64,000 bases of DNA from Leishmania mexicana MHOM/GT/2001/U1103. Lineage: Eukaryota; Euglenozoa; Kinetoplastea; Trypanosomatida; Trypanosomatidae. Where the stretch lies: NCBI RefSeq assembly GCF_000234665.1, contig NC_018313.1, positions 1 through 64,000 on the forward strand, given 5' to 3'. The number at the start of each line of letters is the position of its first letter. Position 1 is the stretch's first letter. The position numbers and the translations under genes were made by a program. The notes under the pieces were generated by a model that was not told where the DNA came from, made no database searches, and was given only the letters and a program-made list of their open reading frames with translations. Positions 19,601-31,600 of the stretch are shown piece after piece.

Positions 19601-20548
19601 ACGAAGCGCCAGTATGAGCGCTACCTGTACGAGGCTGGCTTCCTAGACAACGCACCGAGCTCGCATGTGCCACCCTCCAAGTTCATCTTCCCACCCTTCA
19701 CAACATTAGACGATCGCGTATTTGAGGCGGGAGGACAGCACTTCAACGAGAACTCCACCAGTACACGCTGCATCTTGGCGTGCCTGGTCGCTGGACTGTA
19801 CCCCAATGTCGCTCAGATGCGGATGCCGCGCGGGCATCGCAGCGTCGGCGGCGGCAGTTACGGGGGACGACACACTGTGAAGTTTGCCACCTTTGACGGG
19901 TCGGAGTGTCTGGTGCACCCCTCTAGTGTGGCGGGCAAGGAAACGGCGTTTTCGTCGCCGCTGCTCGTGTACGTGGACAAGGTGAAGACGTCGGCAACGT
20001 TCTTGCGGGAGGTGTCGGTGGTGGCACCGCTACACGTAATCCTGTTCGGCAGCGGCAATCTAGAATACCTTGCAAAGTACGAGGAGCTCTGCGTGGACGA
20101 GATGACGGGATTTAAGTGCCGCCAGGACGATGCGACGTTGCTGACGCATCTGAAAACACAGCTCGACTCCGCTCTGACGCAGAAGATTAACGACCCGTCG
20201 AAAACATGGGAGTCGATCAGCAGTGTGGTGGTCCGCGCCATCGTGAAGCTCCTCAAAGAGGACGGTGGGCGCGCTGGCGGGCTCACAATTATCGATCGCC
20301 GTCAGCCGCGGGAGCCGTTGACCGAGCCGCTTATACCGGAGGCGGCGGCGGTCCAATCCGCCGTTCCCGAGGACCAGCCCTTCAAGACGAACAAGTCTTG
20401 TTTTTTGTGTGGCGAAACCGGGCACGTGTCACGGTACTGTCCGCACAACAGCACGCATCACAAGGGTGGCCCCCCGGTTCGCTGCTTCATTTGCGGCCAG
20501 TGGCACTTTCCCCAGGATTGCACACTGGTGAAGGCACTGAAGCGGTAG
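16601..20548 (+). CDS. DExH-box RNA helicase with RWD domain and two CCHC knuckles
   Basis: The 1315-aa protein is a DHX-type 3'-5' RNA helicase. An RG/P-rich basic N terminus (about 1-30) is followed by an RWD-like domain (about 190-290, with VVVRFPDYYPTETPVIYV). The helicase core has motif I GETGSGKTTQ (about 430), motif II DEIH (about 531), motif III SATMD (about 562), and motifs V-VI METSITIDDAVYVIDTG and QRQGRAGRV (about 800). HA2 and OB-fold regions follow. The C terminus has CFLCGETGHVSRYC (about 1266) and CFICGQWHFPQDC (about 1294), both Cys-rich knuckles. An acidic/basic insert (NLDLEDVEEDVEREK, about 625-645) interrupts the two RecA lobes. RWD plus DExH resembles DHX57/DHX29-like helicases; a role in translation or RNP remodelling is inference. 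Confidence 0.93.
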   Translation: MGPNRQRKPPNPGRGGRGRGRAAAAPAGASTKAAPSMITNAGRDLIIDVLHHAATGGSVPVSEKHFDAKISSRITFQRNAPLMPSEILQRLYEGLGFPRDLVTQYLADLAQTVEVPSFSDVTELLDEAGPFQSFLVHSCFELFNCMTWFSREESNDKVSPEEGDAILENEIGTIESLFSDSFLGRKHFDDDTNDRELYFGFRTAYEKQLLVVVRFPDYYPTETPVIYVQPLRRSSPESLPSLVVAPSCTKDISAVDRRAIMDAAVQAINGFVGGGCLMALISAIHGAVSSMEEVQPASSTPPLNRDAGAKERSAVQQQRKAFLGALTGNSAADKKATEESAEDEEDRFIQVSMPERVELATVDATKVDRETQRRDFLASDAALDVTLKSSWEKLKTEGSLRKARDSLPAHNVRETLRAALQKHNTVVIGGETGSGKTTQIPQFLYEFMCEEGHGSSANIVCTQPRRLAATSVALRVAEERDEAAGGTVGYSIRLENCVSKKTQITYCTTGIVLRRLQTDKYLGRVSHVVVDEIHERGVDTDFLLILLRDLVRRRQDLKVVLMSATMDSELFARYFDGAPVISIAGRTFPVKVMHLEQIIPEVNYTLEEGSPFEKISGDKETRRRNTRKNVLNLDLEDVEEDVEREKTQHRLAQVVRASPKTLDTLARMNYDVINYELTEYIVEYIDTALRVPGAVLVFLPGMAEIQRCLEQLKLNPRLAKSCLFYNLHSSLGSSEQQGVFRRPPAGKRKVILGTNIMETSITIDDAVYVIDTGKAKENRYNARKSLSELVTVNISKANCRQRQGRAGRVQEGFCFRLFTEAQFEAFDDHQLCEMHRVPLESLILQIYALHLGDEVEYLQKALTPPEERAIHSSVKVLTTLGALTAEKRLTSLGQHLANLPLDVRVGKMIIHGALLQCIDPVLTIAACLATRSPFIASVDFRTEVENMRRAFAGETLSDQLSSWFAYNKWASVLQQKGTAAARKVCEDYFLSPATLKQIESTKRQYERYLYEAGFLDNAPSSHVPPSKFIFPPFTTLDDRVFEAGGQHFNENSTSTRCILACLVAGLYPNVAQMRMPRGHRSVGGGSYGGRHTVKFATFDGSECLVHPSSVAGKETAFSSPLLVYVDKVKTSATFLREVSVVAPLHVILFGSGNLEYLAKYEELCVDEMTGFKCRQDDATLLTHLKTQLDSALTQKINDPSKTWESISSVVVRAIVKLLKEDGGRAGGLTIIDRRQPREPLTEPLIPEAAAVQSAVPEDQPFKTNKSCFLCGETGHVSRYCPHNSTHHKGGPPVRCFICGQWHFPQDCTLVKALKR

Positions 20549-21953
20549 TGAGATGTGGCACCGTGCACTTCTTCCTTTTCATCTGACTAGACAGTGCCTT
20601 CGGGGCATGGCCGTCTGCCGATTTCTCGCTCGCTCATGCCTGTTTCCTGTTTTCGTCTCACATCAGGTATTCTCTACCTTCGTTTCACGTTCCTGACGCT
20701 GCGATTGCAGCAAACGATTAAGCGTAATCCTTTCCCCTTCACGGACTCAGAGGGGGAGGTCGATCATAATGGAGCGCGACAGACAAAAAAATCGGCAAGG
20801 ATTAGTACGCATGCGCGGTTGCCTGTGCTCGTTGGCGTCCACTCATCTGGAAGCGGAGGAGGTCAATGGCATCTGAAATGAAAATCCTGCTGTGCTCGAG
20901 GGGGAGGCGGATACACGAAGGGGGGATCACACTACCCTCTCGCTTAACCTCTGGAATCGCCGCGAAGGGATCGTGTGACTGCGCTGCTGCTTGCTTCTGT
21001 ACAACAGCGACCACGCCTCTCTCTCTGGCTCTTTGCGCTGCTGTGCGTATTCGCAGCCCTCTACCTGCAGCTCTGGGAAACGTGACAAGGACCGCGTGAG
21101 CAGATGCTGTGGAAGCAGTCGCACAAGCACACACACACACACATGTACGCCAGTGCCTTCTCTTTCTGTTCCTCTCTGCCGCGTTGTACTCGTCTCCATG
21201 CGTCTCCCCTCCCTCTGTCGATACTCTCTCTCTTGTAACTCTCTTCCTCCGGCATCTAGCTCACACCTACTCACCTGTTACATTCAGTCTTTTCTTTCGC
21301 GCCTCTATCCCCTTCCCGTTTCTCCCGAGCTCCAGTTTCCTCCGTGTGTTCGTGTGTGCGTTGGGATAGGCTTTCGACCTGTCTCTCCTCGCACTCTCTC
21401 GTTATTACCCTCTGCACTTGCAAGTCCCTTTTGCTTTCCCTCTCCAGGTCTCATGTAATAGTTCTGTGCCCTCACAAACTTATCCCCCACTTTCTTCGTC
21501 TACCCCCCCCCTCCCCTCCTTCCCTTTGTGGACGTGTTTGTGTGCGTGTGCACGTTTCTTTTTTGTGCTGTGTTTGACGCGTTTTTTGTTTTGTTCTCAC
21601 CCTCACTTGATCTCTGGCTCAATTGTGTGCGCTTCCTTCCTTGTTTTGGTTCTTACACCCCGAACCCCCCTCCCCTCCCCTCTCCCCCATTCTCTCGCTT
21701 ATTGCTTCTCCCGCACGTTACGCAGTTTGCATTAGCTGACCTTCTCTTTGTGCGCTCATCTGCTTGCTCCCACTAGCCCCTTGTTTATCTCTTGCTTACT
21801 TTTTTTCGTGATACACACAGTTTAACAAACAAGTACATATATATATATATACATATACCATTCTGTTTTTCTGTGTTCTCGCCCGCGCCCCCTCCATCTC
21901 TTCCCCATAGCACTCAAGCGCACCCTTCCGCGGCAGCCGATTTGTGCACTCCG
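20549..21953 (+). other. 1.4-kb spacer before second RRM gene
   Basis: No protein gene seen. The second half (about 21150-21790) is strongly pyrimidine-rich, and a TA dinucleotide run lies at about 21838-21852. The tract ending ccatctcttccccatag gives a good acceptor AG at about 21909-21910, and 21954 is the first ATG after it. Confidence 0.6.
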
Positions 21954-22691
21954 ATGATGCACCCGCAGCCCGTCGCGCAGTCTCTCAATGACGACACGTT
22001 GAAGCAGAGTCGAAATGTGTATGTCGCCAGTCTGCCGCTCAGCTTCGACGACCAACAGCTTCAGGACCTCTTTTCCCCTTACGGACGTATTGTTTCCGCA
22101 CGTATCATGCGCGCCAAAAAGTCGCATGCGTCGAAGGGCTATGGCTTTGTCATGTTCCGTGAGGCCAGCAGCGCCGAAAAAGCAATCGAAGGTCTGCACG
22201 GCCGTGTCGTGGATGGCTCGCGGATCCAAGTGCGTCGCGCAAACGCCGATGCGTCCATGACGTTCAGTAAAGTGTTGCACACACCCGTGGGCCCGCGCAG
22301 CACGCCGTCCACGCAGAGCAACAGTGCCACGTCTGTTTTGCAGTACACCATCCCAGATGCCCCCGCGCAGCATGTCATGTACTCGGCAGCTCTTCCGCAG
22401 GCCGCCACCGGTCTGTACGCAGCACAGCCGTCAACCTCTTCGTATGCGATCATTGCGCCAAGGACCTTTCAAGGCCAGAATCCGACCCCCTTATCGATTA
22501 ATCCAAGTTATGGTGCCATAATGAACTCCCATGTGCTTCAGGAACAGAACGGTGGCATCAGTGCCGCCTACTTTTCGCACATGCAGCCACATCAGGTGTC
22601 TGTGCAAGCTGTGCAGCAGCAGCAGCCTGTCTACGTGGTGCTTCTCCCCAACGGACAGCATATCGTCCAGCCTAACCAGTTTTCCATGTAG
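21954..22691 (+). CDS. Single-RRM RNA-binding protein, RBP5/RBP6-type
   Basis: The 245-aa protein has one RRM with RNP2 VYVASL (22-27) and RNP1 KGYGFVMF (61-68). A long low-complexity tail rich in S, T, A, P and Q ends QQQQPVYVVLLPNGQ and NQFSM. I start it at 21954 (MMHPQPV): the upstream 54 codons of the same frame run through the polypyrimidine tract and acceptor. The tail motif PVYV..LPNG is shared with the neighbouring RRM genes. It is followed by nearly 11 kb without a gene, so its mRNA may have an exceptionally long 3' UTR containing a SIDER element. Likely role: post-transcriptional control. Confidence 0.87.
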   Translation: MMHPQPVAQSLNDDTLKQSRNVYVASLPLSFDDQQLQDLFSPYGRIVSARIMRAKKSHASKGYGFVMFREASSAEKAIEGLHGRVVDGSRIQVRRANADASMTFSKVLHTPVGPRSTPSTQSNSATSVLQYTIPDAPAQHVMYSAALPQAATGLYAAQPSTSSYAIIAPRTFQGQNPTPLSINPSYGAIMNSHVLQEQNGGISAAYFSHMQPHQVSVQAVQQQQPVYVVLLPNGQHIVQPNQFSM

Positions 22692-25600
22692 TCACGCATG
22701 AGGTCAGTCCACGCGAGAGAAAAGAAACCAATGGGGACAATCGAATTGCATACTGCGTCACTGCGGAGGAGGAGAAGACGCTTCATCATCCACAGATGCG
22801 AGCTTTCAAGTGATGACGCGAATTCGTTGCACGCATGTGGGAGAAAGGACCCGTTTATCTGTCTCCGGCTGGCTTTGCTATTTTTCGTTTTCAGCTTCGT
22901 CTTCTCCCTCAGTGCCCCACAGTCCCGTGGCTCGACCCTCCCTCCCCCTCCGCATATCCGCACACGCGTCAGTTTTTCTGTTTACTTTTGTGTGCGTGTG
23001 GGGAGGCGCCTGTATAAACTGAGTGCTTTGCGCGGTCTCTTTTCCCTCAAAGCGGAAAAGGGCACACGGAGGGACGCACACGGTACTCCCAAAAGTAACA
23101 CAATATGGGTGTGCACCCGCCCGGTAACCTTAGAGCAGTAGGAGGTTTGGAGGATGTATATCTTTGCAACTGCCTCGAAGCATGGGCTCATCGCACAACG
23201 CATGTGCGGGGGCATGTACGGAGGCGCCCTACTCTTTTTCTGTGCAATCCGCTCCTCACTTTGTGTTTTGTCGTTTCTTGTTGTTCTCAAGCAACGGTAA
23301 ATAACGGTAGAGCATGCGCACACAGACAGAGACTTACATCCATGTACAACAACCGCCATCATTATGGCGACCGTTATCATCTATGAGAGGTGGAGTATGA
23401 AAGCAGTCGAAGGAAACGATAGATGTCGACTCTGCTATGTTTGTGCTCTTTTCTTTTGTACCCTACCTTTCATTTCGTTGTTGTTTTTTGGCCTGGTGCT
23501 GTCACACGCTTTGACTCTGCCTCTCTAATACTCTACTCAGTTGATCAGGGGCAAACGAACACACGTGTTCCATCTCTGCCTTTCCCTCTTCCCCCATCAG
23601 CGTTTTTTTTTGTCCTTGTCCTTCTGTTAGGCTCCTTTGTGTGAATAGAGATTTATGTGTTTACATGAGTGTGTGTGTGTGTCGTAGCGAGAACAACGGA
23701 AAATAAAGGGACGAGTAAGGAAGCAAATGACGTTACTAGTGATAACTGAGACCTTTCTCTCCTCTCACTGATTCTCTACTACTTGTAGATGTGTGGTGAA
23801 TAGCGTGCTCGAGAGTGAGAGGACGAGGGATGGGCCACCTCGCTTGTCTCTAAAAGAAACGAGCACATGTGGCTTATGCATCTCTTTCGTCCACAGAACA
23901 CACACACACAGGCGCAAAAAAAGAAAAAAACAGAACTGGAAAAAATGAAACGAGAAGATAAACAAAAAAGCCAAACAATTTTCGAATAAAAAAAAGATAC
24001 ACACATCTGTGATGCACACGTCCTGTCTTGGTGTTGTTGGATCTTGTTGTTTTCGGTTCCGGTTACTGCTCGCTTACGTCTATTTGATCCTTTCTTTCGC
24101 CCCCTTCCCTTCCCTTCCCCTTCTCCATGCTCCCTTTTTTTTCTTTACTTCACTCCCTTTGTCTCCTACTTTGGTTTCGCCTCCATCGTCCCTTATTGAT
24201 GTTTTATGGATGGATGCCCTCTCTCCCTCGTGCCCTTTTCTCCTCCACCCTCACTGTTCCTTTGGTTTTACGCTCTTGTTCCAGGCTGCATCGCTTTTCC
24301 CTTACCTCTCTCCGTTCACGCTGATGATGACCAGGGGGACGCCTCCGTGCGCGGTGTCTCAGGTCCCAGTATCCAACGCTGTAGGGGAGTCAAGCAGCAC
24401 CACCTCCCTCTCTCTTCCTGCCAATGCCGAGCCACCTCTGGTGGTGACAGGGTCAGGTACCTGTAACATAGAGGAGGTCAGAGCGATGTGTCGCTGCTGA
24501 TGTCGACGGCCAGATCCTGAATACCGGTGTGTCGGAGAGACCTGCAACGGCGAGCACGTTTCTATCATTTATATGATGGCCGAAGTGCCAGCATCACTGG
24601 GACGCATCTCGCTGGTCCTCACTGCCTCCTGGTGAGGGGAACCTGAGCGCCACCCCGAGGGGTATGCCCGAGCTGGCGACCAGCGTGATGGGAGGAGCTG
24701 CTGTGAGGCAACATGGAGAACGGGTGAGGTGGGTAAGAGTGTGAAGCAGGGGCCGTGCTTAGGTGACAGTCACGGGCATTGTCGTAACGCGTGCCTACGG
24801 CTGCTTTGCATCATGCGATCGGGCCTGTGACGGGGTGGGGGAATAAAGTGGAGTTTGACTTCTGTTGTATGGCTGAATGGACATGCTGAAGAAAACGAAC
24901 CCCGCCCCCTTTCACATCAAATTGTCCCTAATAAAAGGCAATGACAAGAGCCACGGCGCCTCCCACTGACTCGGATACGTGCGTGTACGTGTTCAAGGCA
25001 TCCAACTTTTCCTTCAACACCTCGTATTCGTGAAAAAGCTGTTTTTTTTCTGCCCCCCCCCCTCTCCTACTCACTCAGATGCTGCCTCGTCTCGATAACG
25101 GAATGCGAACGTCAGCTCACGTCCAAGACACACCGAAAAGAAAAACGGAAGGAATGGCGTGACAGATGATTTTGTAAGCAAGCTCACTTTGTTTTTTTTT
25201 TTTCGTACTCTCTCCTTCCGTCGTTTTTTTTCCTTGTGTGTCTCTGCATGTGCGTGTGCTTTTTGTGTGGTTTCTCTGCGTCTTGCTGGTATCTTTTGAT
25301 GTTCTTTCTCTGAGGACGTTCGCCCCTTTTTCCCCCTTTTCTTCTTTAAAGCAATACGCCTTTTTTGCAAAGTTTAGGCAACAAGTTTTATCACAAGTAA
25401 GAGTGGCAACAGTGCCTCTGAGGCTGATGCGAGACGCTGGGGAGAGGGGAAAAAATGTGAGACAAATGATGAGAGGAGGCTCCATTACTGAGCACGAGAG
25501 GAAAGTGTGTAAGAACTATCTTCTTCCCTATTCCCCCCCCCTCCTCCTCCCCAAGAGGCGCTTGATCTTAGTCTAAGCACCTATATGCCGACTCTCCCCC

Positions 25601-28600
25601 CTCCCCAACAGCACGTGACAAACGCTGGCGTAACGTTTTTCTCCTCCACGTATTTACTTTCCTACCGCAGTTATTTGTACGGTGCTATGCTGATATACAG
25701 ATGTCTGTTTTTTTTTCCTACTTCTCACCCCCCTCCTCCGCCGCCCGTGTTTTCTCCTTTTTACCTTCATCCCCTCAGTCTTTCGTTTCTCTCTTGCAGC
25801 GCAAGATGCACATGCAACGAAGAAAGTCGATTATCTGTCCCCGTACTGCTGCTTGGGTGCCTCACTCGAATGGGGTGGATCGATCTCTTCAAGAGCACAC
25901 AGAACAAGCGTACATTGTGGTTCATCATTCTTTTCTTTCGGTGTGTGTGTGCATGTGTGTGCCTTCTTCTTCGGCTTCTTTCTCCATTTTCCCCCACGCG
26001 GTGTGTCTACTGGCGTTTGCGTTGTTGGTGTTTTTTATTTTGGCTGCGGCGCACCCCATTTCCGCCTCGCGCTCCTCCTTTCCTCTTCGTGCGTGCTTTC
26101 TGTCTTTTTCCTCCGTTAACGTTTCTTTGTCGTTGTTGTGCTCCTTTGTCCGTGTGTGCGCGTGTGTGTGTCTGTTTCTTCCACTTCTCATCTCTACGTT
26201 CGTTCGCTTTTTTATGTTTCACCCTATCGCTTTTCTGTTTTCTGCCCGCTTTGTCTTTGTAAAGGAGCGTTCCTCTTCTCTTTGGTCTCCGTCTTGCGTC
26301 TTTCTTCTTACTTTGTTTGGCTTCGTACGTGAGCCCCACCGTCCTCAGCTCTTTCTCCCTTCTGTCACGCCTCTGCTTTTATTATTGTCGTCTCTATGGG
26401 CTGCGGCCTTTTTTTTGTGCTTATCACACCATTCTACTGTGGAGATGGGTGCGCTATTGTGCGCGCGCTCTCTTGCTCACCTGCTCTCCCTTCTCTCACA
26501 GCTCGTGTATGTGCATCCGTGTTCCGTTGATTTTCTGCCGTGCATTTTTTATAGTGTTTCCTTTTCCTTTGCGCTTCCTCTCTTCTCCCCCTCCTCTGTC
26601 ACAGCACTGAGGGTCCCGCGAGCCACAATGGCTAACAACAGGTCAGCGAGTTGTGGTGTTGAGCCAGTGTGCATCCTCACAGCGAGGAATGAGAGAACGT
26701 TGTTCTGCAGCATGAAGAATGGGAAGAAAAGCACGGGATTAATATGTATGAGCGGGCCAAGCAGGCGGTCGCATGCATTGTCTGTATCCAGATGCGTGTG
26801 CATGAGTCTGGCGCAATTTCAGGCATTGACCGCATGCATCACTCGGGGTGCCACGCACGCCTTAACGCCTTTGAAGTCGTGTTCGTTTTCCTCTCACCCG
26901 TGTGTGTTTCTGCTCTCCCGGACATTTCCTTCGCATATGGCTTTGCCAGCTGAACTTTGTGCACCTTGGTATCAGTATCACTGCCCGCACTGCCTTTCGA
27001 GTTTCTAAAGGATGGGCGGATGAGTCACAGAAATAGCTGCCTGAAAGGGAGGCCTTCTTCCTTCGCTTCTCTTTTACCTTGCTCCCTTCGCTGGTGTAAC
27101 TTTGCCAAAAGCTTAACGTGAATCGCTGACGTCGCCGCTGCGCGCGCAGACGGTGGTGACGAACTCCATGTACTTGCTCTCCCCCTCTCCCCCTTCGCCT
27201 TCTGTAAGGTACCCAGCCCCCACGCAAATGCGGTGTCTTTTCACAGTTTTCAAAGGGCTGGTCGATGAACGGGGGATGATGTACCCCGGTGAAGCAAGAA
27301 GGAAGTACATCCAACCACACATCCGCACCCGCAGTCATACCCATACCTACCTTCGTACACAATCGGCGGCCGCCTCGTTCCCCCTCCCTCCCTGCTCCCC
27401 GCGCGTGCTTGTACAGGTTTGGTGACTCTGCGACTCGCTTGGCCCCCCCTTCCTTCCTCCCTCACCACCCCCAAAGCCACCTCTCCGTGCATGAGTGACA
27501 GTCGATAATCTATATCCGGTTTCTGCGACTTCTACTTACGCCCGCGAACTCTTCCTCGCTTTCGCGTCTCCCCACGTTTTTTCTCTACCTCATTCTCATC
27601 TGTGCTGACCGAGAAGACGCGCGTGTACCTCTCTCTCTGTTTCGTTCTTTGCCCGCTTTCATGGAATGCGACCCCGCCCGTTGGTTCTCTATGTTTTTTA
27701 TTTTATTTTATTGGCGCCGTTGCGTTTGGCGTGTGCGGTGGCTGTCGATCAAGTTGTTGCTCTGTCTCTCTACCTCACATCTCTTTTTTTCTCCTGGTAT
27801 TAAGTCCATCGGACTTCTCCTTTCGCCCCTCCCTCCCCGCCTTACCTTCCTTTGTGTCTTTGTTATCTCTCTCTCTGTGTGTCGGCGTATCCATCTTCTA
27901 TTTTGTGCCTTCGCTTCGTTCTGGTTTTTGTTTTTTGTTTTTCGCGCTCTATCCACGCTTTCATGCAGCCCTTGCGGCATCGCTGTTTCAAGTAAAGGGA
28001 CGCAGCGCTCTCTCCCTCACACACCGTAAAGTGGGGAAGGTGACGGCTACGGAGGGGAGAGAGAAGAAACGTGCCTCTCTTGTCCCTTTCTCCTTTTGTA
28101 TAGTTTTCGACCTCATCTACGCTCAACACGATTTCGTTTTTACTGCCATTGCCTCATCTTTATTTCGTTTTTCTTAGTTCTGTAACAAAGAGGGACAAGA
28201 AGACGACATTCACCGGCACCGTCGTCACGCAGGGGCGTATGCGTGAGTCGAATCTCCTCCGACGCTGACACGGCACCTCTCTGTATATACGCAGGCACTT
28301 TGTTTCAAAAAAAAAGGAAATTGTGCCCATGTTGGAACCGCGATCGATCAGGGGCAGTGCTTGCGTCGTGATTTCTGCCTCTGTGAGACCTCACCCACAT
28401 CCCCTCATCTTCTTGTTGTTTTATTTTTACTTTTGCATGTTTCGCAGTTCTTCAGAGATGGGAAACGGAAGAAAGAAAAAAAGAAAGACACAGCGCCTAC
28501 AGTGTGTATACACTTGTTCGTGAGTTAAAAAAAAATAGCAACCCTCGTTCGCAGCGTCTGCCCAACGTATATTGGTACCTCCGCCAACTCTCCTCGCATC

Positions 28601-31600
28601 TCGCCGTTCTTTTCCCTTACTTTGTCGTCTTCGCTGTGCTGATTTTACGACTCTATCTCTTGCTTCTCTCTCCTCCCACTATTCGGTGCCGAAGGTTCAT
28701 CAAGTGTTTCCGGTGCGTGCCGTTCTCTCTCTTCCTTTCTACCTTTGATTCGAAATCACGCCCCACATCACCTGGTCTTTCTTCCGTCTCTTTCGACCTC
28801 CCCGCAAACGCACTTCGAAGTGTACATCACTCGTGCGGGTGTGTGTGGAGTCTTTTCCTCGGCTGTCGTTCGTATCTGTGTGTAATCTCGTTTAGCAGCT
28901 CGAGGGTTTTTCTTTCTCTGCCTCTTTTAGCGTCTCTCCCTGCCTTATCGCGTCACTCGAGTCTTGTTCTGCTCCCCACCCCTCTCGATGATTGCGCGTT
29001 TTGTTTTGTATGTGTTCCGCTCTTCCAAAGCCTGTCTGCCCTGCCCCTTTCCGTCTTTCCCTCGTTTTTTTTCTCGCTCTGTCTTTCGTTGCTCTTCTTC
29101 TCTCCGTGTGTCTGCGTGCCTGTGAGCACCGATCCAAGATATGGCGACGTAGTGCGATACACGTTTGTGTCCGCGCACTCTGTTGAAGCGTTTCCGGCAC
29201 ACACTCCGCCATTGGTGAGTGCAACCAAACGCACTCGCAAATGGCGAAGGGCGGACAGCTTCAGCTCTCTTCGCTATCATTTCTGAGGCTGAGTGGCACG
29301 CATGTGTCTGTGCGAGCTATGCTCACACACCCCTGCACTGGACGCGACTACAAACTCGCTCGCTCACCTACCTGCTTACCTCCCCCCTCCCCTATACACA
29401 CAGGCACAGACACCCTCATCAAAGGCTTTCTGTTTTCAGTACACGCTACCTTTTCCTCTTTTACTCTCCTCAAGGTGTCGTTTTCTGTTGTCCGTCTTCC
29501 AATATCTTTCCTATGTGCTCTGATTCTGGTTTCAACTCGCGTGTGATGCCACTTCCCTACGTGTTCACTTCATCACTATGTATCTATTTCTATGTGTTTG
29601 TGGTTCAGCCTGTAGTACTGCAAGCTGCCATATAGTTGAATGTTCGGTGTGAGGCACACCACCGCCACCTTTGGGGGAGCACGCCTCCCTTTGTTATTTG
29701 CGTTCGACAAGCGAAATGGCACCTACGATGCCCTCGCGCCTGTATGCTAGCGCGTGAGAAAAAGTATACATAAATGAAGTTCTATTCACGAACAAAGTGC
29801 GAACGCCTTGCAGTAACAGCACCACCAGTGAGTGAGTGATGGGTACGACGGAGACGCTGAAGGTCATTGGCGTAGCCTCTCGAAGAGATTCTTGAAAGCC
29901 TCAGCGCACGTACCCAGCTCTTTTTCCCCCGCCTTTCTCTTTTCTCTTAGCTTCCCAAGCACTTATTGCTAGTTTTTATGGTTCTTGTTGGACTGTGCCG
30001 ATGATCTCTCCTTTGTTTTGTCTCCGCTGTCTCTTGTGGTCTGCCTGCTCTCCCTTTGTGTTGCTGGGGATCATTTCGTTTTTTTTTCGGTATGTGGGGT
30101 GGGGGTGGGAGCAGCCTTCGAGCAGGAGGACTGATTTCTTTTTGCTGTGGTAGTGGTGCCTACGCATGGCTGTTTATGTGTGTGTCTGGGAGGGAGGGAT
30201 GAAAGCACAAAGCAAGGACACTGGCCGGTAGAGGAGTGTCCCTTTTATGCCGTCCTTGTCAATGCACCGCAAGACACACCGCACCCGCCCACTTACACAG
30301 ACGCGTATGCCGATGAAATCACCATCGGGGAGAAAGGGGGGCACAATGACCCATCACCATCCGACCAGTTATCATTCACTTGTTTTTCATGTTCCTCCCC
30401 TGGGTCCGCGTGCAGCCTTCTGTGCTTTGCACAGAAAGCAGATATCCAGGTTCGCTCTTCTTCACCTCCTGTAAAGTGCCTCGTCGCCTTCGCGCGTGTT
30501 CTGTGTTCTCTACCCCCCCCCCTGCCCCGCCTTCCTCCGCCCACCTCCAACTCCTCTGCCTCTCTGTTCTCTGTCTTTTCTTGCGTGCATCTTTCTCACA
30601 CCTCAGCTCTGTGTACTCAGATGGTGGCTTTCATCTTGGCCTCGCTTTCTCTTCGAGTGGCTGGTTGCCGCCTCTGAAAAAAAAGAAGAAAAACATCGAA
30701 TCGCAGAATAAAAGGACCCACGAACGTGAATGCTATCATTGTGACCTTTCCTTGTATCCCTCACTGGGAGCTGATTTTACCATCTCATTTTTGCTTGTCG
30801 GTTGACTCGGTTCTCTGTCCCCGTCCCCGGTCTACCTTCTTCTTTACCTTTTTTTGTTTCGTGTGTCCACCGGTGTTATTACGGACTCGCCTTGTTTGCC
30901 ATATCCATCTTTTCCCACGTCGTGACGTACGGCGCGCTGCTGTTGCGCCCTACCACGTAATGGACAGGCAAGCAAACGAACGCAGCGAAGGGCTCGCATT
31001 AGCCAAGAACGAAAAAGAAACGTCTCTCTTCTACCTTCTTTCCGTTTCCGTTACTGCTTTCCGCCGTACTTTTTTTTTTAGGAGGAGGCGGAGGTGGAGG
31101 TGGGGGAGGGACTCTTTTTCCTGTCTGTTCCCCGTTATCTCTCTCTTCCTCGCCTCCCGCACTCCCCGGCTTGCCCCCTTCCTAGCACAGCACCGTTCTC
31201 GTCGGCCACACTGCCTTCCAGCACAACCGCCTTTGCTGTCCCTTCCAACGAAGAGCTGATGCAGTGGTTAGGGAAGCGTTTTCGCTGAGAGAGAGGAAGT
31301 GGTGGTGTGCATGAGAGATTGAAAGGAAGGGTTAGGGAGGGAGGGAAGAAGAGTATACCAGGGTACGTGTGCCCACACTGTCACTTATCTCACCGTCATG
31401 CAGGTGCTTCCATTGCACATTGCATCCCGTTCTACAGCCCCCTCTCATGTATGCTACTCTACGAGTGTACGCGCGGGAGATGAACGCAACAACACCAGAC
31501 GCGAAAGGTGTCGTGGGAGAGAGAACGGAGCCATCAAAGACGAAAGACCTCTCCCCCTCTGGGCAGCAAGAGGTGGGGCTGGAAGAAAAGAGAACGCGGT

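Noticed and set aside
21792..21953. N-terminal 54 codons of the second RRM ORF
   Set aside because: They lie within and upstream of the polypyrimidine tract and splice acceptor, so they are not in the mature mRNA.
25701..27008. 435-aa + strand ORF in the 10.9-kb spacer
   Set aside because: Phe/Ser/Leu/Cys-rich translation of pyrimidine-rich DNA; apparent hydrophobic segments follow from composition, not from a membrane protein.
28504..29286. 260-aa + strand ORF
   Set aside because: Same C/T-rich composition artefact, with alternative frames equally open.
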